Shown here: in pieces, positions 11,079-26,855 of the stretch
Position numbering within the stretch: the first letter of the stretch is position 1
Layout of the letters: each line of letters begins with the position of its first letter
NCBI RefSeq assembly: GCF_932526225.1
Contig: NC_064036.1
Span: 6,827,519-6,891,518, forward strand
Direction of reading: 5' to 3'
DNA: 64,000 bases
Origin: Nematostella vectensis
Taxonomy: Eukaryota > Cnidaria > Anthozoa > Actiniaria > Edwardsiidae
Notes under the pieces: generated by a model
What the model saw: only the letters and a program-made list of their open reading frames with translations
What the model was told of the DNA's origin: nothing
The model's database searches: none
Translations under genes and position numbers: made by a program

Positions 11079-12199
11079 AGTGAGACCAGATGGTGGTCAA
11101 AGTGGGAAGTCTACAAACAAATGTTACTGCAGTTTGGAGATATTGAGGGATTCTTGATAGAAGCAGAAGCCGCTAATATTGGTCCACAGTTACTCCCTCA
11201 ACTCCAGGCAATACTTTCCGATCCTAAGCGAGTGATCAACCTGAAGCTCGAGCTCGCCATCACCATCGATGTTGGGAAGCACTTTGTAAAAGCGACCTAT
11301 TTCTTGGAAGGTGATGGCCCTCTCGTGTTGTCGTGTTATGAAAAACTCCATGCTGTTGCCCAAGCCTGCCAAGCCCCTCACTTTCCAAACGTGCGTGCAG
11401 TCGCAGCAGCAATCGCTGAAGAAAATCCTGCCCAAAACGTAGCAGCCCTCGAACAGCAGGCAAAGGCATGTGTTCAACCAGCCATAGATTGGTTTCTGAG
11501 AAAGTTCAATGTCCAACTATACAACACAGTGTTAGCGTTCAAGGCTGCGAGGTATATGTGTCCGGTCAGCGTCCAGTGGCTGAAGCCAACTCAGCACTCA
11601 GTAGAGGCCTTGCGAATCATCCCCTTTTCTCAATGATGATTGCATTATCAACGGCCTAAAAGCTGAACTACCTGCTTACTTAGCTGCCACTGCAGATGTG
11701 GTAATCAACACTTAAGAGCGAAAGGTAAAATGGTGGCACGACCACAAGGAACAGCTCCCTCACTGGGCTTCTGCAGTGAAGAAAGTGCTGTTGGTGCAGC
11801 CATCCTCGGCTGCAGCAGAAAGGGTATTCTCTGTTCTCAATTCCGCATTCAACGACCAACAGGAGCATGCCTCAGTTGACTATCTGCAAGCAGGTGTGAT
11901 GACCCAGTACAACAAGCGATGACTAACTTCTAAAATGGGTAATGATGACCCAATGACAAGCGTGTGTTGGAATTAAATGGAAAAAACATTGATCGTTAAA
12001 TTTTGATGTTAAAACATGTGAGCGAAAATCTGAAAATGTAATGTTCTATATGATTAAAAAAAAGTCTGAAAAAATGAGCATTTTTTTTAATCCACAAGCA
12101 TTTAAAAAAAAAGCATTATTTTAGCACTTTTTTGGCAAAAAACAAGCACTGCTTTTAGCATTTAATGCTTTTTTAACGAGCACTTTCGGTAAGAGCCTA
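11079..12199 (+). mobile_element. hAT transposon, copy 2, 5'-truncated
   Basis: Homology to copy 3 starts abruptly at CAGTGAGACCAGATGG (mid-transposase) and runs to the 3' terminus (…TTCGGTAAGAGCCTA, ending 12199). It contains about 170 codons of the catalytic region and the C-terminal dimerisation region, with a few private base changes, so it is older or separately drifting. It carries the same frameshift and TAA as copies 1 and 3. Confidence 0.92.
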
Positions 12200-12634
12200 A
12201 GCTCGACACGGCCTCGCATCGCGTAAGAAAAAAAGCAAGAAAGGGCCCCCGAGAAAGTTCCTGAAGACGCGCGAAAAGATAAAGAAGAAGCTGCGAGAAA
12301 TTCGCGAAGAGTTCGGGAGCGAGGTGTTCGAGTAAAACTCAGGTTTAAACGCCACGCTAGCGGCTTCGAATTTACGGCCGAAAAACTGTTATTCCGCGCT
12401 CCGTAGGGTGGCGGTCCAATCCAATGCTCGGTTTACTACAGTACAGACGAGGGTCTAATTGCAAGGTTCCCACATGTTGTGTGAACACACACACACACAA
12501 GGGGGGCCAGGCACCCCTTTTAAGCTCGCCTAAAGCGAGGCGCTTTAAGCAAACGCTTTAAGCGACCCCTATGACCCCGCTTCGGCGGGGGCCCTTTCTA
12601 CGCCCGAAGCGGGGGGGGGGGGGGGGGGGGGGGG

Positions 12635-15074
12635 AGGCTCTTACCGAAAGTGCTAGCACTTTTTTTGGCATTATTTGGCTTCGCGAGCACTTTTTTTACA
12701 TTTTTTTCCCAAAAAGCACTGCTAGCATTTTTTCTTATTATCGACTGATTATTTATATAATTTCGCGTTAATCAGCACACTCTGAATTCACATATGTCGT
12801 CCAAAGCCGCAATTTGCATTCATTTTCGTCAAAGGAGCCGAGGAGGCTGGGGAATATGTTTGATAGGTCAACGGTTGCCTTCTAGAACCCGGTCCTTCTC
12901 GTCAGTCCTCCTCGTGACTCGTTCCAAGATGGCGCATTCACTAGCAATACTGGAAGTCAGCCAAGCAAGGCAGAGATAGCTCGAGAGCGTACTCTGCCAT
13001 CAATTAGTGGAAAAAAAACAAAACTAGGGGGAAGTGTGATGTAAAGAACATAAGCATACATGATCGGATTCAGCAATATCCATGAGAGGAACTAACAATC
13101 AAAGACGGGAAGTTGTTTTGTCTGGCATGCCGCGAAATAGTGTCTTCAAAGAAGAGTATTCTAACTACACACTTGGCTTCAAAGAAACATGGAAATGGTA
13201 AAGAGAAACTGAAGAAGTGTAAGTTGAAGGATCAGACTATTATGGAGGCTTTTAGAGCGGCGGACATGACGCAGAAAGGCAGCACTACCAATATCTGAAC
13301 GGGCCTACTGACTCGAAGTGGTCGAAGAGTTTCTGAAGGCTGGCATCCCACTTGGGAAAATCAATAAGCTATGCTCCCTCTTAGAGAAGAATGGCCAACG
13401 TCTCACAGCAAGTGCTCATCTTGGTCAGTACATTTCAATTGTTCTCAAGCAGGAAGTCGAAAGGATAAAAAATGAACTGACTTTGCCTGGCCAGACTGGC
13501 ATGACAAGAGATGTTTCGATGATCTTTGACGGAAGTACACGACAAGGAGAAGCAATTGCTGTCATCCTGCGTTTCCTTGACGAGAATTGGTCGATTATTC
13601 AACGTCTCGTCAAAATTGATATATGTTCCAAGTCAGTGAATGCGGATGATCTTGCACAAGTTCTTAATCAGTGCCTATCAGTTGATTATGGTGTCAAGGC
13701 CAATTCGTTACTCGCAGCCATGAGAGATGGGGCAAGTGTGAACCAGGCAGCGTTGGATAGGATTGCATTTATCTTTCCTAAGCTGCTGAACGTTGTGTGT
13801 TTCTCACACACGCTTGACAATGTTGGGAATCATCTTGTCATTCCAACTCTTCTAGAGTTCGGTAGCGTGTGGCTTCGCCTGTTCCGCCATAGTTACAAGG
13901 CAAAGCTGTTGTGGAAAGATCTGACTGGGCAAAGACCGAGATCATACAGTGAGACCAGATGGTGGTCAAAGTGGGAAGTCTACAAACAAATGTTACTGCA
14001 GTTTGGAGATATTGAGGGATTCTTGATAGAAGCAGAAGCCGCTAATATTAGTCCACAGTTACTCCCTCAACTCCAGGCAATACTTTACGATCCTGAGCGA
14101 GTGATCAACCTGAAGCTCGAGCTCGCCATCACCATCGATGTTGGGGAGCACTTTGTAAAAGCGACCTATTTCTTGGAAGGTGATGGCCCTCTCGTGTTCT
14201 CGTGTTATGAGAAACTCCATGCTGTTGCCCAAGCCTGCCAAGCCCCTCACTTTCCAAACGTGCGTGCAGTCGCAGCAGCAATCGCTGAAGAAAATCCTGC
14301 CCAAAACGTAGCAGCCCTCGAACAGCAGGCAAAGGCATGTGTTCAACCAGCCATAGATTGGTTTCTGAGAAAGTTCAATGTCCAACTATACAACACAGTG
14401 TTAGCGTTCAAGGCTGCGAGGTATATGTGTCCGGTCAGCGTCCAGTGGCTGAAGCCAACTCAGCACTCAGTAGAGGCCTTGCGAATCATCCCCTTTTCTC
14501 AATGATGATTGCATTATCAACGGCCTAAAAGCTGAACTACCTGCTTACTTAGCTGCCACTGCAGATGTGGTAATCAACACTTAAGAGCGAAAGGTAAAAT
14601 GGTGGCACGACCACAAGGAACAGCTCCCTCACTGGGCTTCTGCAGTGAAGAAAGTGCTGTTGGTGCAGCCATCCTCGGCTGCAACAGAAAGGGTATTCTC
14701 TGTTCTCAATTCCGCATTCAACGACCAACAGGCGCATGCCTCAGTTGACTATCTGCAAGCAGGTGTGATGACCCAGTACAACAAGCGATGACTAACTTCT
14801 AAAATGGGTAATGATGACCCAATGACAAGCGTGTGTTGGAATTAAATGGAAAAAACATCGATCGTTAAATTTTGATGTTAAAACATGTGAGCGAAAATCT
14901 GAAAATGTAATGTTCTATATGATTAAAAAAAGTCTGAAAAAATGAGCATTTTTTTTTTAATCCACAAGCATTTTTTTTAAAAAAATAGCATTATTTTAGC
15001 ACTTTTTTGGCAAAAAACAAGCACTGCTTTTAGCATTTAAGGCTTTTTTAACGAGCACTTTCGGTAAGAGCCTA
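12635..15074 (+). mobile_element. hAT DNA transposon, copy 3 (plus)
   Basis: Starts AGGCTCTTACCGAAAGTGCT directly after a long G run (the first T of the terminal repeat is missing or absorbed into the run) and ends TTCGGTAAGAGCCTA at 15074, followed by ATCAAATC. Nearly identical to copy 1 in reverse orientation. Confidence 0.93.
13080..14791 (+). pseudogene. hAT transposase, broken (copy 3)
   Basis: Same order as copy 1: BED-like zinc-finger segment (13113-13298, stop TGA), catalytic-domain frame of 395 codons (13318-14505) with DVSMIFDGS and ETRWWSKWE, then a frameshift near 14497, a TAA at about 14583, and the dimerisation region ending with TGA at 14789-14791. An intron could explain the first break but not the TAA inside the last segment. 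Likely unable to make full transposase. Confidence 0.88.
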
Positions 15075-15082
15075 ATCAAATC

Positions 15083-16052
15083 GCTTGTTCTTGCGAGGTT
15101 CCCGGGTTTTATATACTAATCAAAATAATGAGACCTGAAGGGGCGTGGCTGTGCCCTCAAGATTTTTTTTAATCTTGTCTTGTGTACCCTCCCCCCTCTG
15201 GCGTTTGCTTCAAGTCCGGCCACAGCTCGCGCGTTAATCAACAGATCATAAATAGAGGGCGTTATCAATTTTAAACTTCGCACAGAACCGTCAATGTTTA
15301 TGCGATTGCTCTAGGTTTTTTTACCAAAGACGACTCAATGTATGGAGAGTGCACACATTTGAAAATTGCATTTGTATTTACACGCAATAATGTACGTATC
15401 AGCACTTAAAAAGTAAACAACATGTTTTGCACTTATTTGAGACTGACGCAAAATTGAGCGTTAGCTTTTTGACGCCACTGCAAGAATCAGTTCAATATGT
15501 AGTGATACAGCCTCTGTGAAAGTTAGAGAAAAATATGTGAAAGAGACAAAAGTTATAAATATATATTTAGAATTTCGACCCGAAAAATTGACGGCGAAGT
15601 TCAGTCCGTTCGAAAAGCGTTCATGTCAGCCTTTATTACATTTAGGTACATATTTTTTTACAAATACAACCGCCAATTGTGTAAGATAACTCATGTCAAA
15701 TTTGGTTTGGCTATGTTCAATAGAAAGAAAGTTGTAACATTTTGAATAACACTACCATTTGAAAACATCTTTCCGCAAAACTGATAAAAACACATTTCGA
15801 CCCATTGCGACTCGACTCTAGCCTAAGATGAGATGTGACGGGTTTCTCTAAGGAAAAAAATCGCTTCGCTGGGGAGATGAGATGTGACGGGTTTCTCTCT
15901 AAGGCTTCTTCCCCTTACGTCCTATCTTCTTTCGCCTAACGTTATCATCATGACATGCTTTTATAAGCGCAGAGCGTCCTGCTGATAAGAATACAACGCC
16001 AGACTTCATCTAATGACGTTTTACTGTATTGGGTGTACTCAAGAGAGCATAA
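15083..16052. other. Intergenic, no gene seen
   Basis: AT-rich; includes a short direct duplication (GATGAGATGTGACGGGTTTC at about 15827 and 15882) and the beginning of a dispersed repeat (CAAGAGAGCATAAGATAAG) interrupted at 16058. No coding exon supported. Confidence 0.6.
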
Positions 16053-16058
16053 GATAAG

Positions 16059-17458
16059 TACGAAAGCCGAGAAGGGCCATCAGATTTCCGAGATAATAAT
16101 TTCAGAGATTACTATTTCAAAGATAAATATTTCAGAGATGATAACTTGAGATGCTAATTTCAGAGATTATAATTTCGGATAAAGAATTCTGCCGGCTTAC
16201 TGAGCATGCAGCCCTCGATCAACACAACAATTCCCCACAGCTACGTTTGGTCCTGAGGAGTTCTTCAAGTTTTCCCATATTCTTTCCTTACTTAGGTTTG
16301 TTTATGTTCATAATTCATATTAAAAAAATATAATATATACCACGCAAGTCAAAAGCGCCACGAAGTTATCGGTGGCCAAGCTGGATGTGCTCTTTTTCAT
16401 GCCGGAGCTATACAATACAGAAAACTATCTACGCCATGTAGACTAAGACGTGCAAGCGTGCAAGCGCATGTATACTGAATCCTGTGAAGACTACAGCGGA
16501 AATATGGAGCAGCTGGTGCAACTCATAAAGCCAAACTACACCCACCAACTAACGCAGCTGAGGCTCTAGAATTATTTTCAGAAATCACACAGAAACTTAA
16601 AAAGTTTCACCAATTCAATGTAGCAGATGATGAAGGAGACCGAGTATTCAAATAACATGAAGACCATATTCATCCCGTTTCAGAAATGTAATTGTTTCGT
16701 TTATACAGAGACAAGATAATGTTGTTGTTTTATTTAACTGGCTTTTTTTTAACTGGCTTTTTTGATGTATTATATTCTATCAACCAAGGGCGGATCCAGG
16801 ATTCTCAAAGGGGGGGGGGGGGGGGGGGGACCGACGGAAGGTAAAAGTGTGTAAATTAGTTTCCATACAATACCACGGAGGGCATCGATATTTCCAGTGG
16901 AATCACACAACATCCTAAACTTATGCTAATATTACGCATTGATATTTTTACGGGACATCGAAATACTGCGGCATACCTATAATAATTCCACACAATCATG
17001 TATTATGTAAATGAGATATGAGTGTCTTACACAGACACAAGGTCAATCAATCAATCAATTTTATTTATCACCTTTATGTAACTCTATTAATTTTAATGTT
17101 TCTCCGCGTGATCATCTCATATCCTCTATCGTTATTGCTTGAATGTAAATTTCGTAATTAAAAGCCCCGTTACTCAGTAAAATGATCAGTAAAAACAACA
17201 TAACCGTGTTCTTGTCAGAAATTTGATTCAGCATCTTGCCACTACTGGACATAGTCCAGGAGTAGTCTGTGGGTTGTGAATCATAGGTGGTAAAAATGTC
17301 CGACGCAGTTGGTCGGTCCGCTACCGTGTAATAAAGGAAGTTACACCGTGTAACTTAAGGCAATTTCTGAAGTTAACATCTCTGAAATTATCATCTCTGA
17401 AATTATCATCTCTGAAATTATTATCTCTGAAATCTGATGGCCCTACCTGGCTTTCGTA
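16059..17458. mobile_element. 1.4-kb inverted-repeat element with iterated subterminal motif
   Basis: Ends are TACGAAAGCC and GGCTTTCGTA, both followed inwards by GGGCCATCAGATTTC and several copies of a roughly 17-bp motif close to ATTTCAGAGATNATA, inverted between the two ends. Flanked by the 6-bp duplication GATAAG (16053-16058, 17459-17464). Internally there is a poly-G tract (16810-16829) after GGCGGATCCAGGATTC, and a decayed coding-like stretch (about 16550-16655, reading ELFSEITQKLKKFHQFNV) of unknown origin. Superfamily unassigned. Confidence 0.85.
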
Positions 17459-17640
17459 GATAAGAGAGGGACACTTTGGTATTACCCGCGCGCCATGTCG
17501 ATTCCGAATCTGGCTATTTTTAGTAACCACCACCCCACCACTGCGCGTGAGGATTTGCTCCTTTTATTTTGTCCTACACCCCCGCGGGTTGCGTGTTGTT
17601 GTTTTGCCAACTCGATAGGAATGAAAAGAGATCATGTAAA
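17459..17640 (+). repeat. Dispersed repeat, copy B (right part)
   Basis: GATAAGAGAGGGACACTTTGG onwards, matching copy A at 9932-10095. Its left part is at 16037-16058, separated by the 1.4-kb element. Confidence 0.8.
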
Positions 17641-22420
<4,780 letters not shown>

Positions 22421-22469
22421 AGGTCTTGGGAGAGAAAATAAATAATAAAATCCTCCAACAAGACCTGAC

Positions 22470-23627
22470 ATGGCTCATGAGCACTACATCATTGTTACCA
22501 CATGGAACATTCTCTGGGTGCTTTTTTCCATTTCTGCGCCCTTAGCAAGTATTGCAGGCATACTGACTCCTAAGTGGCTTGTTGGAACAATAGAATCTGG
22601 ACGAACAAACTTATCACAACCATTGGCACCAGATGATCGGGGAACACCTTCAATAGGCATTATTAACCATTGCATTAGGTTTTCCGCTGTGATTGGTGGA
22701 AGGGAGAAGCTGACATGTATGTACTATGGGAATGAGTTTGGGGACATTGCCTGTGATGAGTGGAAAGCATCCATTGTCTTTCTGATGATTGGTACCGGAA
22801 TACTTTCTGTGGTTGTCTTTATGGCATTAATTGGATTCTGTTTCCAAAGCTGTGGGAGAAAGTCATTGTTCCAAATAGGTGGGCTCATTCAAGCCATTGG
22901 AGGTAAGAATCTATATTGGCACTATAAACTTCTCTCCCTAACTCCTATACCATATGGATTGTTCTTTGTAACAATCTATATTGGTACAAGATTGAACACA
23001 ATTTTACATTCAACATGGTGATTCAGAAGGCAGGGGCAAATAGCAAAAGTTAACTGCTCCTGCTGTCCTGCTGTATATCCCTATATAATTGAAATTGATT
23101 TAAACAGGAATGCAGGGATTTCATTAAGGCCCGGCAGCTGCCAGTCACAAGTACTGATTTTTTTTTCATGTGATAGAAGTCACGGTAAAGTGATTGCAAA
23201 ATTCATGCTATGCAACAACGAAAGCACAATGGCGTCTATCACAGTACTTTAAACCAAAATTCTCTTATCTTTTACTGTACAATCATTTCCTGACATTAAT
23301 TGGGTGTATATTGACTCGATATTGCTTAATGACATGATTTTACTATTTTGTTATGTTTTAGGATTGTTCCTTGTTATTGGTCTGGTACTATATCCTGCTG
23401 GCTGGGGCAACCGACGAGTAGAAAAGCTCTGTGCCATTAGATACCAAAAAGCTGACCCCTTTGTTATGAATGAATGTTCATTTGGCTGGGCTTTCTATGC
23501 TACCTTAGGGGCTACCATTGGTGCGTTTGTCTGTGCTTTCCTGGCCACACAGGCTGAGAAGTCAACATCAAGTGATAAAGTCCAGGACAAGATCTTAGAG
23601 GGACAGACATGCATTTGTCTTATTTAA
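22470..23627 (+). CDS. LHFPL2: LHFPL-family tetraspan membrane protein (LHFPL2-like)
   Basis: Two coding exons, 22470-22902 and 23362-23627, joined in phase 1 (GAG/gtaaga ... tttag/GATTG), giving 232 residues; human LHFPL2 is of similar length. Four membrane segments are visible: near residues 8-30, 105-127, 142-160 and 190-215. Family marks are YPAGWG in the third segment, the extracellular cysteines of the first loop (NHCIRF, LTCMYYG, IACDEW), CSFGWAFYATLGA, and the tail SSDKVQDKILEGQTCICLI, which fits LHFPL2 better than its paralogues. It is a plasma-membrane or vesicular tetraspan of poorly known function. The start is preceded by a leader acceptor at about 22423. Confidence 0.88.
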
Positions 23628-24742
23628 TCAGCCAATGTTAAAAAGTGGAGTACACAGTGAGAAATCCAAAAATTTGAGAATGACTGGAAGCCTATTGGGC
23701 CATAAGGATTCCTGTGTGCAGGATCAATAAAGAGTTTGGTGAAGGTGGGATTTAAGGACAATGCATTTATTTCACCCAAAGATGAGTGATTTTTAACAGA
23801 AAAGTACAGTCATGAAATGCTAAGCATTGTTTTGACTGAATAGCAAAATTGTAGATATTGAAAAATAATAAGTAAAATAGTGTTGCTGCCAGACAATGTG
23901 GTCCAGGTTAGTGGTATCAACACTTACAACTAACTTAACTGCACATTATAATAGACCCAGAGTTCCAAGATGGAACTTGTTATAAAGAAATGTTATGTTA
24001 GAAACCATAGTTACACTGCTATAAGCATAGGAGAAGAATGTGAGCATATTGTTGTGAAACAATTTGGTAAATAGGTTTTAAAGCCTGTTAAAAGGGATTG
24101 TTTTACAATGCCCAGGGAAGTTACCTAGGGATGGACCCAGGGTGTGGGTGCCCCCCCCCCACCCCACCCATCCACCCCATGCCAATTAGCAAATCCACTC
24201 TTATTAAAGTATATCAAAATACGCTGTGATTAAAATATTATGTGGTCTTCATATTATAGCTGTGTACTACAGTACATACCCTGGATAGAGAAGATATCCT
24301 GTCCAGCCAACTGTTTCAACAACCCCTTTAATCAAGCAATTTACCCCATTTCCCCACTTGTGAATACCAGTACATGTCAGTACTGGAAGAGTGTGTGTAT
24401 TTAAAAAAAATGTAATTACTGTTTACTATATCCTTCAGCCAATAAAAATGTTGGGCAAAAAAATCTTAAACAATATGACACTAAATTGTTGTTGTTGTTT
24501 GTCATTATTAGGGTTAAATAAAACAAAACTACATTGCCTGCATCACCTGCAAGATTCTAATTATTCAGTGATAAATGTGCTTGATAACCTACTGGCATGT
24601 TTAATACTACAGCCAAAATTTTGGTCATATATACACTGCTGCTTACTACATGTATCATGGCTATGTTAGCTATCAAATTCAATTTCCTTTAGGCTGAGCC
24701 TCTTATATGTCTTGTACCCTTTTATCATGACCATACTGGGTG
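23628..24742. other. Interval between convergent LHFPL2-like and SLC25A44 genes
   Basis: Holds the 3' untranslated regions of both genes. A small repeat at about 24126-24180 (GGATGGACCCAGG followed by a C-rich tract) resembles the poly-G-bearing repeat at 16789. No further gene seen. Confidence 0.5.
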
Positions 24743-26177
24743 TTAGCTGTCAAATTCAATTTCCTTAAGGCTAAATTTCTTCAATGTCTCGTACCCTACT
24801 ATCATAACCATACTAGTTGGCACCTCAGAGATGACGCTGGGAAGCATGCCTTTGGTCAACGCTAAAGCGCCTTCATTCCTAAGTAGGGATTTGAATGCCT
24901 GAGTTAATGATTTGCCTCCTTCAACCTGCAGAATAATCAAGAGGAGACTGAAGTATGTAAGATAACTGCTCAAATGACAATATACTACTGTACTGTAATG
25001 TCAAGCTGAATCATAGCTATCATAATCAAGACCAGAGAGAATGTATTTGTGTGGCATTACAGCTGAGATTAAGCTATTTGGGGCATTAATACCCTGAAGA
25101 GGGGAAGAGGAGAGATTTTGCTTTAAGACAACTAAATATTTTAAAGAATTTTTATATTGTAAGATAACTTTTCAGTCTTGTCCTTACATAACCACAAATT
25201 AACTCCCAAATCTAAGAAGCCTTTTTAAGCCTTTTATTTCTTTATTCCTTACTCCCCTCCCACACACATTTACACACCCAAAATGTCTCACTCATAGCCC
25301 CAACTTAATTTTTACACCTAGATAAAAGGTTTGACACTGGTGCAATATACTCTATAATTGTTTGCATCTTTTCAACTATATGCTTGGCAAGGTGAAGCCA
25401 GACTGTATCAACTGTAATCCCATCAAATATCAATCCCATTAATGAAATAAACCAACAAATGAGACCCACCTGTAAACGAACACGCATAATCTCAAGAGGA
25501 TTACACAGTACAGCAGCTGTTACACCTGACAGCGCTCCCGATAGACCCTGGATTACAACATGGGGGCTACCACTAGGCGCATACTGACCAAACATCTCCA
25601 GATACAATCCATAGGAAGCCCACCAGATGCCGCTCCAAAAACTGCTATTAATAACAGACACAAGAAACCCACGATAGAATCCTGATATCCCATGTTCTTT
25701 ATACACATTCCTCACCACTCGGAAAGCCACTGGGCGATAAACCCCTTTAGCCCTCCTTTTTCCAGTTCCCTCGACCATAAGTCTTTGGGCCATAACCTCC
25801 ACCGGGTTCCCAAGTGATTGCTCAATAAGCGAGGCCAAACCACCAGCAATAAAGCCTCTAATTGCGACAGAGAACCCTGAGAGCTGTTCCCTGGTGACTT
25901 CATAGCTCGTGGAGTTGATATTGCCAGTAAGTAAGAATAGCTGACTTACTGCAAAACCCTTGTAAAGTCCCCTAAATCCTTCTAGGCGGATGATTTTTCT
26001 CAAGGCATCGATGGTGCCGTTGTAACGGATGTCAACTTTCTGCACTTGGAGTCGGGTCTTGACAAGATCAAATGGAAAGAGAGCTACGCCAAGCCCACCG
26101 TAAAAAGCAGTAGAGAGAGCGTAAAACTTGTATTTGTCCAAATGACTCCATTCTATTACCCGAACATGCTCTGGCAT
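24743..26177 (-). CDS. SLC25A44: Mitochondrial carrier, SLC25A44 homologue
   Basis: Two exons, 25470-26177 and 24743-24925, joined in phase 0 (TTACAG/gtgggt ... tctgcag/GTTGAAGG), give 296 residues (human about 314). Three mitochondrial-carrier repeats are visible with their signature segments PFDLVKTRLQ, NPVEVMAQRLM and NPLEIMRVRLQ. The N-terminal VIEWSHLDKYKFY and C-terminal VGYETLKKFSL are characteristic of SLC25A44, the inner-membrane transporter of branched-chain amino acids. The start is ATG at 26177; reading further upstream gives only a TTG. The gene is divergent from SECISBP2 with 678 bp between start codons. Confident family and subfamily call. Confidence 0.92.
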
Positions 26178-26855
26178 TCTTGGCGGCACCAAAGTTTTCG
26201 GTCTCTAACTCAGCCTCTTTGCAAACATGAAGAACGATTACTGGCACAATACAGGACCTCGAGACCCTCAAACTGCATTATCCTTTCTGTCTTAAATACA
26301 TTACTCAAATTGAGGTATACCTCAAAAAAAGGGCCGAAATTACGTTTTCTGCATTACGTCCGCCATTTTGGAATATCAAGGCCCGAGCTGTATTGTGGGT
26401 AATACTAGATTGTCGAAGTGAAATCGGAATCATTCGGGTAACAATCGCTAGCACTCGTGTCGATAATCGTTCGTCTCTTTTGTTCAGAGTTCCTGTGTGG
26501 TACCCATCGCCATGATTATTAAATCGAGAATGTCGTGTTTATGTATTTTATCACTGCATCAGCTTTTATTGTGATGTAACTTTCTCAATATTATATAACC
26601 ATCAGGTAGGTTGATGTGCTAGATTTATCCTCAAGCAGATAAATCAGGCTTTTTGCATTGTTTTTTAAAGCATTTTGAAATAGGAGCTGATTTTCCGAAA
26701 TCAGACGGACTGAGCTTGAACTATAGTCAAAACAACGTTGAATGCTTCTTTTAGCACAAATACGGCAAATAGATCAGTTTACGTAGTGATATTATAAAGT
26801 AATTGTATTCTTAAATGCTTTGTTATGTCCCCTGATTCGCAGCCTTCAATCAATA
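26178..26855. promoter_or_regulatory. Shared head-to-head promoter, SLC25A44 / SECISBP2
   Basis: The only space between two divergent start codons. Contains CCGCCATTTT (26360-26369), a YY1-type site common near start sites of housekeeping genes, with TTACGTC just upstream. No TATA box is evident. At least one leader exon of SECISBP2 probably lies here, because an acceptor (GATTCGCAG) is at about 26842. Confidence 0.5.

Larger units (their letters stand above)
9603..12634. other. Segment apparently inverted between two hAT copies
   Basis: Flanked by inverted hAT copies 1 and 3. The first bases (GATTTGAT, 9603-9610) are the reverse complement of ATCAAATC just outside copy 3 (15075-15082); the last bases (a G run preceded by CTACGCCCGAAGCGGGG) are the reverse complement of the minisatellite context just outside copy 1. 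Contains one dispersed repeat (9932-10095) and the truncated hAT copy 2; no host gene seen. Confidence 0.8.

Noticed and set aside
7159..15074. Alternative reading that all three hAT copies arose by one local segmental duplication
   Set aside because: The copies have different outer flanks, and copies 1 and 3 each recover a different perfect 8-bp target duplication after flipping the interior, which requires two separate insertions.
26178..26192. Longer SLC25A44 start five codons upstream
   Set aside because: It would start with TTG; the ATG at 26177 gives the expected N-terminus.
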